From positions 186,001 through 250,000 of the forward strand of contig NZ_FYDL01000003.1 of the NCBI RefSeq assembly GCF_900187505.1: a stretch of DNA of 64,000 bases, in the 5' to 3' direction. Each line of letters starts with the position of its first letter. The first letter of the stretch is position 1. The notes beneath the pieces were generated by a model, which saw only the letters and a program-made list of their open reading frames with translations, did not search any database and had not been told where the DNA came from. Origin of the DNA: Pseudomonas sp. Irchel s3h17. Its GTDB lineage: Bacteria > Pseudomonadota > Gammaproteobacteria > Pseudomonadales > Pseudomonadaceae. The position numbers and the translations under genes are program-made. Shown here piece by piece: positions 8,692 to 16,741 of this stretch.

Positions 8692-9528
8692 ATGAATTAT
8701 CGTCACGCCTTCCACGCCGGCAATCACGCCGACGTGTTCAAACACCTGACCTTGACCCGCCTCATCGCCCTGATGTCGCGCAAGGAACAGCCGTTTGCCT
8801 ATCTCGACACCCACGCCGGCATTGGTCTGTATGACCTGCAAGGCGACCAGGCCAGCCGTACCGGTGAATACCTGGAAGGTATCGCACGCTTGTGGGGCGA
8901 GCCGGATCTGCCGCTGCTGACGGCGGACTACATGCAGGTGCTGCATGAAATGAACCCGGATGGCCAATTGCGCTACTACCCTGGTTCGCCAGAGCTGGCA
9001 CGACGCCTGACTCGCCCGCAAGACAGGGTACTGCTCAACGAGAAACACCCGGAAGACGGCTTGCTGCTCAAGGACAATATGAAGGGCGATCGCCGGGTCA
9101 AGGTGCACCTTGGCGAAGGCTGGCATGTTCCGCGTGCATTGTTGCCGGTACCCGAGAAGCGTGGGTTGATGCTGATCGATCCGCCGTTCGAGAAGCTCGA
9201 TGAGATGCAGCGCTGCGCGGCTTCCCTGAAGGAGGCGATTAGCCGGATGCGGCAATCGGTGGTAGCGATCTGGTACCCGGTCAAGGACCAGCGCATGTTG
9301 CGCCGCTTCTATCAGGACCTGGCCGGTACGGGCGCGCCGAAGCTGTTGCGCGTGGAACTGCTGGTGCATCCGCTGGATACCCCCAACAGCCTGAATGGCT
9401 CCGGGATGGCCATTGCCAATCCGCCATGGGGGCTGGAAGAGGAGTTGCGCGAGCTGCTGCCGTGGCTGTCGAAGAAGCTCGGCCAGACCCAGGGCGGCTG
9501 GCAGATGGATTGGTTGATTGCTGAGTAA
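8692..9528 (+). CDS. rlmJ: 23S rRNA (adenine(2030)-N6)-methyltransferase RlmJ
   Basis: The 278-residue protein matches RlmJ (formerly YhiR), which methylates N6 of A2030 in 23S rRNA using S-adenosylmethionine. MNYRHAFHAGNHADVFKH at the N-terminus and DTHAGIGLYDL near 39-49 (SAM-binding region) are characteristic. The catalytic motif IV is DPPFE at residues 163-167. Length is the usual one for the family. The ATG has AGGAG 7 bases upstream. The gene is monocistronic, with a REPIN starting 2 bases after its stop. Confidence 0.95.
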   Translation: MNYRHAFHAGNHADVFKHLTLTRLIALMSRKEQPFAYLDTHAGIGLYDLQGDQASRTGEYLEGIARLWGEPDLPLLTADYMQVLHEMNPDGQLRYYPGSPELARRLTRPQDRVLLNEKHPEDGLLLKDNMKGDRRVKVHLGEGWHVPRALLPVPEKRGLMLIDPPFEKLDEMQRCAASLKEAISRMRQSVVAIWYPVKDQRMLRRFYQDLAGTGAPKLLRVELLVHPLDTPNSLNGSGMAIANPPWGLEEELRELLPWLSKKLGQTQGGWQMDWLIAE

Positions 9529-9530
9529 TG

Positions 9531-9663
9531 TGTGGCGAGGGAGCTTGCTCCCGCTCGGCTGCGAAGCAGTCGTAAAATCGGTATGTAGGTTCTATCTGAA
9601 AGAACGTTGTCGCCGATTTTAGGGCCGCTTCGCGCCCCAGCGGGAGCAAGCTCCCTCGCCACA
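9531..9663. repeat. REPIN with perfect 25-bp inverted arms between convergent genes
   Basis: Arms at 9531-9555 and 9639-9663 are exact reverse complements containing GGGAGCTTGCTCCC. The element begins 2 bases past the rlmJ stop and ends 17 bases before the msrA stop on the other strand, so it fills the convergent gap and could form a large cruciform-type RNA structure at both 3' ends. Confidence 0.88.
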
Positions 9664-9680
9664 GGTACTGTGTTCATCCA

Positions 9681-10331
9681 TTAGATCGGGCAGGTGACGC
9701 CGGTGCCGCCGATCCCGCAGTAGCCTTCTGGGTTCTTTGCCAGGTACTGCTGGTGATAGGCCTCGGCGTAGTAGAAGGTCGGGGCCTGTTCGATTTCGGT
9801 GGTGATGGTGCCCAGCCCGGCCTTGGTCAGTTCTGCCTGGAACGTTTTCTCGCTGGCCTTGGCTTCGTCCAGTTGTTCAGGTTTGACCGCATAGATCACC
9901 GAGCGGTACTGGGTGCCGATGTCGTTGCCCTGGCGCATGCCCTGCGTCGGGTTGTGCAGTTCCCAGAACATGGCCAGCAGTTCCTTGTAGCTGATCTGGT
10001 CCTGGTCATACACCACCAACACCACTTCCGTGTGGCCGGTCAGGCCCGAGCAGACTTCTTCGTAGGTCGGGTTTGGCGTGAAGCCACCGGCATAACCCAC
10101 CGCCGTGCTCACGACGCCTTCGCGCTGCCAGAACTTACGTTCCGCACCCCAGAAACAGCCCAGGCCGAAGATCGCGAACTCCACATTGCCAATGAATGGA
10201 CCGAGCATGTACTGGTCCTTATTGACGAAGTGTTTCTCCGGCACGGTGATCGGGGATTCGCGGCCAGGCAGAGCTTGTTCTTTAGTAGGGAGCACGTTTT
10301 TGTTCACCAGAATTTCCGAACGCAAGACCAT
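9681..10331 (-). CDS. msrA: Peptide-methionine (S)-S-oxide reductase MsrA
   Basis: MsrA (216 aa) reduces the S-epimer of methionine sulfoxide in proteins and free methionine, using thioredoxin. The catalytic Cys is residue 59 in [12 protein letters not shown]. The conserved region [22 protein letters not shown] follows, and the C-terminal [14 protein letters not shown] holds the two recycling cysteines. The N-terminus [12 protein letters not shown] resembles the Pseudomonas orthologue, supporting the start at 10331. It lies downstream of, and in the same direction as, the dipA-like gene, with a 70-base gap, as I recall for PA5018/PA5017. Confidence 0.95.
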   Translation of the reverse strand: MVLRSEILVNKNVLPTKEQALPGRESPITVPEKHFVNKDQYMLGPFIGNVEFAIFGLGCFWGAERKFWQREGVVSTAVGYAGGFTPNPTYEEVCSGLTGHTEVVLVVYDQDQISYKELLAMFWELHNPTQGMRQGNDIGTQYRSVIYAVKPEQLDEAKASEKTFQAELTKAGLGTITTEIEQAPTFYYAEAYHQQYLAKNPEGYCGIGGTGVTCPI

Positions 10332-10401
10332 GATCGGTCCTCCAGTCAGGTTGGGGATGTCGATAAGTAGAGTATCAGTGTGCCCGAGTGTTACAGCGCT
10401 G

Positions 10402-13095
10402 TCAGGCGTTTGGACCGCGTGGATAGCGTTTGAGCTTCTCGATCAGATCAAAGCCCGGGATCGGTCGGTCGAACAGGTAGCCCTGGCCGACGTCGCAGCG
10501 GTGGCGACGCAGGAACGCCAGCTGTTCGGCGGTCTCGATGCCTTCGGCAACCACTTTTAGCTTCAGGTTATGGGCCATGGCAATCACGGCGGAGGTGATT
10601 TCCATGTCGTCCTGGTTGTCCGGGATTTCATGAATGAAGCTGCGATCGATCTTGATGATGTCGATCGGGAATTTCTTCAGGTAGCTGAGTGACGAGTAGC
10701 CGGTGCCGAAGTCGTCCATGGCCAGGGTAAGACCCAGGCGCTTGAGTTGGTCGAGTTGCAAGTGCGTGTCTTCGGTGGCCTCCAGCAGCAGGCCTTCCGT
10801 CAGTTCCAGCTCCAGCAGCTGGGCGGGCAGTTGTTCGTCCTTGAGAATGCCGGCGATCGACGACACCAGGTCCGGGTCGGAGAATTGCTTGGGTGACAGG
10901 TTGATCGCCACCTGCAGGTTGCCCAGGCCGGCAGCGGTCAGGGCTTTGCTCATGCGGCAGGCTTGTCGGGCGATCCATTTGCCGATGGGGATGATCAGTC
11001 CGGTCTCTTCGGCGACGCTGATGAACTGATCCGGACGGATCATGCCCTTTTCCGGATGGTCCCAGCGCAACAGCGCCTCCATCCCCAGCAAGCGGCCAGT
11101 GCGCAGGCACAGCTTGGGCTGGTAGAACACGTCCAGTTCATTTTGCGTCAGGGCGCGGCGCAGGTTGTTTTCCACGAACAGCTTGTAGCTGGCCTCGGCG
11201 TTCAGCGCTTCGGTGAAGACCTGGACCTGATGCTTGCCATTGGCCTTGGCCTTGTGCAGGGCCAGCCCGGCATTGCGCATCAGGGTCTGTGGGTCGCGGC
11301 CGTGCAGTGGCGCGCAGGCCACGCCCACGGAGCCGGTGACGCTGATCAACTGGTTGTCGACGAACATCGGTTTATCCAGCGTCATCAGCAGCTGGCTGGC
11401 GATTTGTTGGCCGACATTCAGGTGGGTGTCGTCCAGTAGCACCGCAAACTCATTGCTGGCGAAACGCGCCAGGCTGCCACTCGGGCTCAGGCTGTTGCGC
11501 AAGCGTCGGGCCAGGCTGATCAGCAACTTGTCGCCGGTCTGGTGGCCGAGGCTGTCGTTGATCCGCTTGAAGTTGTCGATGTCCACCAGCAACAGGCAGA
11601 TCGGGCTGTCGCTGTCGCGGGCAAAACGCTCGTCGAGGTTGCGAATGAACGCCGGGCGATTGCCCAGGTTGGTCAGGTTGTCAGTGTAGGCCAGGCGCTC
11701 GATGCGTTGTTGAGCGAGCTTGGTCTGGGTGATGTCTTCGTAGATGCCGATGTAGTGGGTCAGTTCGCGGTTGTCGCCGTACACCTTGGAGATCGACAGC
11801 TGGCCCCAATAGGGTTCCAGGTTCTTGCGCCGGCTTCTGAACTCGCCTTGCCAGCTGTTGCTCTTGGCCAGGCTCGAGGGCGCGTCGAACAGCAGTTCGC
11901 TGAGGTTTTCCAGCGCCGGCAGTTCCGACAGGCGATGGCCGTGGACTTCTTCGGTGCTGTACTGGGTGATGGCCGTGAAACTTGGGTTGACGTACTCGAC
12001 CACACCGTCGCGGTTGACCAGCAAAAAGGCGTTGGCGCTCTGTTCCACCGCACGCTGGAACAGGTGCAGGGCGCTGGTGGCCGTGCGGCGATTGTGGTTG
12101 TTGATGACCTGGGCGAACTGGTCGGCCAGCTCCCCGGCGAAGGCAATTTCGTCCGATTGCCAGGCGCGGGTCACGCCGGTCTGTTCCAGGCAGAGCACGC
12201 CCACCACGTGGCCGTCGACGCGGATGCTGGCGTCGAGCATGGCGTTGACGTCGCGCGGGCGCAGGCTCTCGGCCATTTCCCGGGTGCGTGGGTCGCGCAT
12301 CGCATTATGGGCGTCGATGGCGCGGCTGGTGTGCAGGGCTTCCAGATAATCAGGGAAGCTGCTGACGTCGATCACCTTGGGTAGCCGGTACTCCTGGGAG
12401 GCACGGTGGTAGGCGGAAACCGGTACCAGGTGCTGGCCTTCAAGGTTCCACAGGCTTGCGCTGTCGATCTGGTAGATGTCGCAGGCACTGCGGGTGATCA
12501 GTTGGGCCGCTTCCTGCAGCGAATTGCCACTGCTGTAGCGCTGTCGTGTGAGCAGCAGGATCAAGTCCTGCTGGGCGCGTACGCGCCCCAGGTGCTGCAG
12601 TTGCTCCTGCTGGGCGCGCTGGTTCAGCTCCAGGGCGATTTGCAGGCGCGAGTTCTGGGTTTCCAGGTCGAGTGCCGACAGGAGCGTGTTGTTTTCGAAC
12701 AGACCGTCGACCACCAGCAGATAGCCGCGTAGCAGGTGACGATTGTGCTGTTTGTAGGCCTCACCCAGTTCAAGCAGGCTCAGTGAACCCTGGGCGGTGT
12801 GGAGGGTGTAGCGGATCAGGTAATGGGGGCTTTGTGTCAGTTGCTGCTGGATGGTGTCGTGCAATTGATAGCGGGCTTCGGGTTCCATCAGGCTCGCGTA
12901 GGGCGAGCCGACCAGAGCGCAGAGCTCGACAGCGGGTAAACCGAACTGGCGTTCGCAGTTGGGGTCGAGAAACAGCAGGGCCCAGCTTGCTTCATTCAGC
13001 CGTTCGAAACGCAGCATGCCGAGCCGCGAGGGCACTGGCAACTGCGTCACTACCTCGGCCACCATACGGCTGGCGGCATCGGGATGGCTTTTCAT
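10402..13095 (-). CDS. dipA: DipA-like cyclic-di-GMP phosphodiesterase (GAF-PAS-GGDEF-EAL)
   Basis: The order is an N-terminal PAS-like region, a GAF domain (about 170-330), a PAS domain with [17 protein letters not shown] (about 345-460), a GGDEF domain (about 470-625) and an EAL domain (about 640-890). The GGDEF signature is degenerate, ASNEF at about residues 546-550, so cyclase activity is unlikely. The EAL domain keeps [29 protein letters not shown] and AEGIET and should hydrolyse c-di-GMP. Domain order, the ASNEF motif and the aceEF/msrA neighbourhood fit P. aeruginosa DipA (PA5017), which promotes biofilm dispersal. The ATG at 13095 gives 897 aa, close to the length I recall for DipA; a GTG at 13137 is the alternative. 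Confidence 0.88.
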   Translation of the reverse strand: MKSHPDAASRMVAEVVTQLPVPSRLGMLRFERLNEASWALLFLDPNCERQFGLPAVELCALVGSPYASLMEPEARYQLHDTIQQQLTQSPHYLIRYTLHTAQGSLSLLELGEAYKQHNRHLLRGYLLVVDGLFENNTLLSALDLETQNSRLQIALELNQRAQQEQLQHLGRVRAQQDLILLLTRQRYSSGNSLQEAAQLITRSACDIYQIDSASLWNLEGQHLVPVSAYHRASQEYRLPKVIDVSSFPDYLEALHTSRAIDAHNAMRDPRTREMAESLRPRDVNAMLDASIRVDGHVVGVLCLEQTGVTRAWQSDEIAFAGELADQFAQVINNHNRRTATSALHLFQRAVEQSANAFLLVNRDGVVEYVNPSFTAITQYSTEEVHGHRLSELPALENLSELLFDAPSSLAKSNSWQGEFRSRRKNLEPYWGQLSISKVYGDNRELTHYIGIYEDITQTKLAQQRIERLAYTDNLTNLGNRPAFIRNLDERFARDSDSPICLLLVDIDNFKRINDSLGHQTGDKLLISLARRLRNSLSPSGSLARFASNEFAVLLDDTHLNVGQQIASQLLMTLDKPMFVDNQLISVTGSVGVACAPLHGRDPQTLMRNAGLALHKAKANGKHQVQVFTEALNAEASYKLFVENNLRRALTQNELDVFYQPKLCLRTGRLLGMEALLRWDHPEKGMIRPDQFISVAEETGLIIPIGKWIARQACRMSKALTAAGLGNLQVAINLSPKQFSDPDLVSSIAGILKDEQLPAQLLELELTEGLLLEATEDTHLQLDQLKRLGLTLAMDDFGTGYSSLSYLKKFPIDIIKIDRSFIHEIPDNQDDMEITSAVIAMAHNLKLKVVAEGIETAEQLAFLRRHRCDVGQGYLFDRPIPGFDLIEKLKRYPRGPNA

Positions 13096-13229
13096 GGAAG
13101 AAACTCGCTTCGAAAGTGCTGAACGCGCCGGGCTCACGCCCTCTTAACTGTTGTCTGCGGCAAGGTTGCATGATGCAGCACTGACTGACAATAGAAGATG
13201 AAGGCTAAGTGCTATAGGCCTGTATCGGC

Positions 13230-13362
13230 ACAAGAGTGGATTTCTGTAGGCGCGGGTGCATGCAAATGCAGGCACCACGGTGTGGCACTCCGACTTGCCG
13301 GTGAAGGCGGGATACCTGACGGATCGCGCGGTTCTGTTCTCCAGCAAGCCGGATCCTGTAGA
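13230..13362. repeat. Degenerate REP-like inverted pair in the dipA/phoD-like gap
   Basis: The gap between the dipA-like start and the PhoD-like stop (13096-13372) holds TGTAGGCGCGGGTGCATGCA near 13246, CTTGCCGGTGAAGGCGG near 13294 and the opposed CCAGCAAGCCGGATCCTGTA near 13341. These resemble eroded arms of a second REP family. No clear promoter was seen. Confidence 0.4.
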
Positions 13363-13372
13363 GGCTCTGGCG

Positions 13373-14788
13373 CTACAGAGGAATGTGCAGTGGCAAGTTC
13401 ACTGCGGACAGATAGTCACCGTTCGGGTCCCGGTACTCCACGCGAATCTGCTCGACGTCGACCAACAGGTGGGCGAAGTTGTCCTGGCTGATCACCTTGC
13501 TCGTCAATTCAAGGCGATAGTCGCCGGAAGCGGTTTGCACCAGTGGCTGATCAAGGATGAAGTTCGACGCTTTGGCATAGGGCAGCCATGCGCTATTGCA
13601 AAAGGGTGACGAGACGATGGTGTGCACCTCGAAGTCCGGGTCTTCGCTGTGTCGCAGGCGGCTGGTCATCGAGCCGTGAACGTCACCCGATACGATGACG
13701 ACATTCTTGATTTTGTGGATGCGGATGGTCTCCAGGATTCGCAGGCGCTGCTCGGGGAAGGCTTTCCAGGCATCGCCATCATCGCTTTTACTGTCTGGGT
13801 AGAACATGACACTGGTGACCAGGAATTTGACCCGCGCCGGGCTATTGATCAGCCACTCGAGCAGGGCTTGCTCCTGGTCGGCATCGAGGATGCGTCGATC
13901 ATCGGCCGCGAGGTTGCGCCGGGTTCGGCTGTCCGTCACGAACCACTCGGTATCCCCTTGCGCAAACCGGTACCAGTAATGTTTCAGTTCGCGAGCGGGT
14001 TGCCCACTTGGGAGTAACTCATGCGCGGGGCTGTGGCTGACTTGATAGATTTCATACGCTGCCATGGCATTGCGATAAAGCTCGGCGTCATTGCTGTTGG
14101 CTTTGGCGGGCCAGTTATCTTCTATTTCATGATCGTCCAGAATCATGTAAGTCGGTACGGATGCCATTAATGCCTGGACATGCGGTTGAGAAAAGGCCGC
14201 GCGATACTTGTCGAGTATCTCGCGGTACTCGCGATCAGGGCCGACAAGGTTCATGTCATCCACGTATATCTGATCACCTGTCATGACCAGGGCACTGACT
14301 GGAGGCCAGGATTTTTGTACCAGGCGATTGATGGCAGCGAACATCTTGTCGCCCTTTGACGGTAATAACGGGACACCCAGCGTCATGCGCAAATAGCGAC
14401 AAGAGCCGACGATGTAGCTTCGAGGTGCGGTGATCTCGCTGGACGTGGTGCGAAAGCGATAAACCTCCCTGGGCCATTGCAATGGCAGTTGCCGCAGCGC
14501 TTCCGGTGACGGTTTTGTGCTGTCGGTGCCGAACCAGCCCGCTTGGTATTCATAGTGAGTGTCGGCGTGCAAGTGGTGGAGTGCGATGACATTCGACAGG
14601 TCGCGGAGTGGGTCGAGTTCGGCAAATACGCCACTGGACCACTGTGTATCGCCGATACGCCGATAGCGTATCGCGGCAAATACAGAGTCTTTTTTTTGCA
14701 GGTCCCCGCGTAAAAATATACGTGTGTGATGAGCGGTTGTATGGCCAATGATCGGGCCGACAGTAGGCTTGAACATATTCGAGTCCAT
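13373..14788 (-). CDS. PhoD-like alkaline phosphatase family protein without a visible signal peptide
   Basis: The 471-residue protein has the PhoD-type metallophosphoesterase core: GSCRY near residue 130, MTGDQIYVDD near 170, LDDHEIEDNW near 217, and SGDVHGSM near 345, which together supply the metal-binding Asp, His and Asn residues. The first ~110 residues form a beta-rich domain usual in this family (GHTTAHHTRIFLRGD). Typical PhoD is exported by Tat, but no twin-arginine or other signal peptide is visible here, so it may act in the cytoplasm or on another phosphodiester or phosphoester. ATG 14788 and ATG 14776 are both possible starts with weak ribosome-binding sites. It sits between dipA and aceF, where I remember no such gene in PAO1. 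Confidence 0.8.
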   Translation of the reverse strand: MDSNMFKPTVGPIIGHTTAHHTRIFLRGDLQKKDSVFAAIRYRRIGDTQWSSGVFAELDPLRDLSNVIALHHLHADTHYEYQAGWFGTDSTKPSPEALRQLPLQWPREVYRFRTTSSEITAPRSYIVGSCRYLRMTLGVPLLPSKGDKMFAAINRLVQKSWPPVSALVMTGDQIYVDDMNLVGPDREYREILDKYRAAFSQPHVQALMASVPTYMILDDHEIEDNWPAKANSNDAELYRNAMAAYEIYQVSHSPAHELLPSGQPARELKHYWYRFAQGDTEWFVTDSRTRRNLAADDRRILDADQEQALLEWLINSPARVKFLVTSVMFYPDSKSDDGDAWKAFPEQRLRILETIRIHKIKNVVIVSGDVHGSMTSRLRHSEDPDFEVHTIVSSPFCNSAWLPYAKASNFILDQPLVQTASGDYRLELTSKVISQDNFAHLLVDVEQIRVEYRDPNGDYLSAVNLPLHIPL

Positions 14789-15101
14789 TCGAAATGTGGC
14801 GGTGGAAGTTGGCGGCGAAAAGCGACCTCAATGTGCTTCGCCGGAGACGTATCGTAGGGCGCTCAGGAAGATAAATATTGAAGGGCGAGCAGACCTTGAA
14901 TGTGCTCTGAGTAAGCTACAGCGGTGGTCTTGAGCGCTATTGCCAGTAGGAAGAGTTGCGGATGTTTAGCGGGGGGATAGCGGGGCGGAGTGTTTCACGG
15001 GCAAAAAAAGCCCCGCCAAATTGGCGGGGTTGAGGTACGAGCGTGGCGCTCGGAAAACGTGGAACCCGAGTGGCCCTCCGTTGAGGGAGGGCCGCCCGGT
15101 C
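14789..15101. other. Intergenic region upstream of the PhoD-like gene, downstream of aceF
   Basis: The 313-base stretch carries the aceF terminator at its right end. The remainder, about 14789-15000, should contain the promoter of the PhoD-like gene; I see no convincing -10/-35 pair, operator or small gene. Confidence 0.5.
15004..15031 (-). terminator. Rho-independent terminator of the aceE-aceF operon
   Basis: On the minus strand ACCCCGCC and GGCGGGGC pair around AATTT and run into seven Ts. It lies about 70-100 bases past the aceF stop. Confidence 0.88.
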
Positions 15102-16730
15102 TTACAGCAGGATGGTGCGGATGTCGCCCAGCAGGTCGCTCAGACGCTTGGTGAAACGGGCCGCAGCGGCGCCGTTGATCACGCGGTGGTCGTAGGACAG
15201 CGACAGTGGCAGCATCAGTTTCGGCTGGAAGGCTTTACCGTCCCAGACAGGCTGGATGGTTGCCTTGGAAACACCGAGGATCGCCACTTCCGGCGCGTTG
15301 ACGATCGGCGTGAAGCCGGTGCCGCCAATGTGGCCGAGGCTGGAAATGGTGAAGCAGGCGCCTTGCATGTCGTCAGCGGTGAGCTTCTTGTCGCGGGCTT
15401 TGGCTGCCAGCGCGGCGGCTTCGGCTGCCAGTTGCAACAGGCTCTTCTGGTCGACGTTCTTGATGACCGGTACCAGCAGGCCATCCGGGGTGTCGACCGC
15501 GAAGCCGATGTTCACGTACTTCTTGCGGATGATCGCCTTGCCGCTTGGCGCCAGCGAACTGTTGAAGTCCGGCAGCTCCTTGAGCAGGTGCGCGCACGAC
15601 TTGAGCAGCAGCGGCAGGATGGTCAGCTTGACGCCAGCCTTCTCTGCAACGGCTTTCTGAGCGATGCGGAACGCTTCCAGCTCGGTGATATCAGCCGAGT
15701 CGAACTGAGTCACGTGCGGAATGTTCAACCAGCTGCGATGCAGGCTCGACGCGCCGATCTGCATCAGGCGGGTCATCGGCACTTCTTCGGTTTCACCGAA
15801 GCGGCTGAAGTCCACGACCGGGATCGGTGGAATGCCGGCACCGCCGGTTGCGCCTGCAGCCGGAGCTTCTTTGGCCTTCTGCATCATGGCTTTGACGTAA
15901 ACCTGTACGTCTTCCTTGAGCACGCGACCGTGTGGGCCGCTTGGGCTCACTGCATTCAGTTCGACGCCGAACTCGCGGGCCAGCAGGCGTACTGCCGGGC
16001 CTGCGTGCACCTTGGCGCCGCTTGGCGCAGGTGCTGCAACCGGGGCTGTCGCAGCCTCGGCTTTGACAGCCGGTGCCGGTGCCGCAGCCGGTGCTGCCGC
16101 TGGCGCGGGAGCCGCCGCTTGCGCTGGCGCAGCCGGAGCCGCAGCACCTGCCACTTTCAACTTGAGGATAAAGTCGCCAGTGCCGACTTCGTCTTCGAGT
16201 TTGACCGCGATGCTTTCCACCACGCCGGCAGCCGGCGAAGGAATTTCCATGCTGGCCTTGTCGGATTCCAGGGTGATCAGCGATTGATCAGCCTCGACGG
16301 TATCGCCGACCTTGACCAGCAGCTCGATGATCTTGGCCTTGCCCGATGAGCCGATATCCGGGACGTGGATGTCCTGGATGGTGGCGGCAGCAGGTGCTGC
16401 CGCTGGCGCTGGAGCAGCAGCCGGTGCTGGCGCAGCAGCAGGAGCCGCGGCGGCCGGAGCAGGAGCGGCGGCTGGTGCCGCGGGTGCCGCAGCGGCACCC
16501 TCGACTTCCAGTTCCATCAGTTCGTCGCCTTCTTTCAGGCGATCGCCCAGCTTCACTTTCAGGCTCTTGATGACGCCGGCCTTGGGGGCCGGAATCTCCA
16601 TGCTCGCCTTGTCCGACTCAAGTGTCAGCAGGCTCTGGTCAGCTTCGATGCGATCACCGACCTTGACCATCAGTTCAATTACTTCACCTTCACCGCTGCC
16701 GATGTCAGGTACGCGAATGAGTTCGCTCAC
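15102..16730 (-). CDS. aceF: Pyruvate dehydrogenase E2, dihydrolipoyllysine acetyltransferase
   Basis: AceF (542 aa) is the core of the pyruvate dehydrogenase complex and transfers the acetyl group from lipoamide to CoA. Two lipoyl domains are visible, each with the lipoylated Lys in ESDKASMEIP (near residues 41 and 160). They are joined by Ala/Pro-rich linkers (77-115 and 195-240). A peripheral-subunit-binding domain (about 245-285) precedes the catalytic domain, which ends with the active-site motif SYDHRVINGAAAARF. The start is GTG at 16730 with GAGGAG 9 bases upstream, inside the 11-base gap after aceE, so the two genes are one transcript. Confidence 0.97.
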   Translation of the reverse strand: MSELIRVPDIGSGEGEVIELMVKVGDRIEADQSLLTLESDKASMEIPAPKAGVIKSLKVKLGDRLKEGDELMELEVEGAAAAPAAPAAAPAPAAAAPAAAPAPAAAPAPAAAPAAATIQDIHVPDIGSSGKAKIIELLVKVGDTVEADQSLITLESDKASMEIPSPAAGVVESIAVKLEDEVGTGDFILKLKVAGAAAPAAPAQAAAPAPAAAPAAAPAPAVKAEAATAPVAAPAPSGAKVHAGPAVRLLAREFGVELNAVSPSGPHGRVLKEDVQVYVKAMMQKAKEAPAAGATGGAGIPPIPVVDFSRFGETEEVPMTRLMQIGASSLHRSWLNIPHVTQFDSADITELEAFRIAQKAVAEKAGVKLTILPLLLKSCAHLLKELPDFNSSLAPSGKAIIRKKYVNIGFAVDTPDGLLVPVIKNVDQKSLLQLAAEAAALAAKARDKKLTADDMQGACFTISSLGHIGGTGFTPIVNAPEVAILGVSKATIQPVWDGKAFQPKLMLPLSLSYDHRVINGAAAARFTKRLSDLLGDIRTILL

Positions 16731-16741
16731 AGAGTCTCTCC

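Noticed and set aside
10402-13095. Active diguanylate cyclase
   Set aside because: The GGDEF signature is ASNEF; only the EAL half keeps its catalytic residues.
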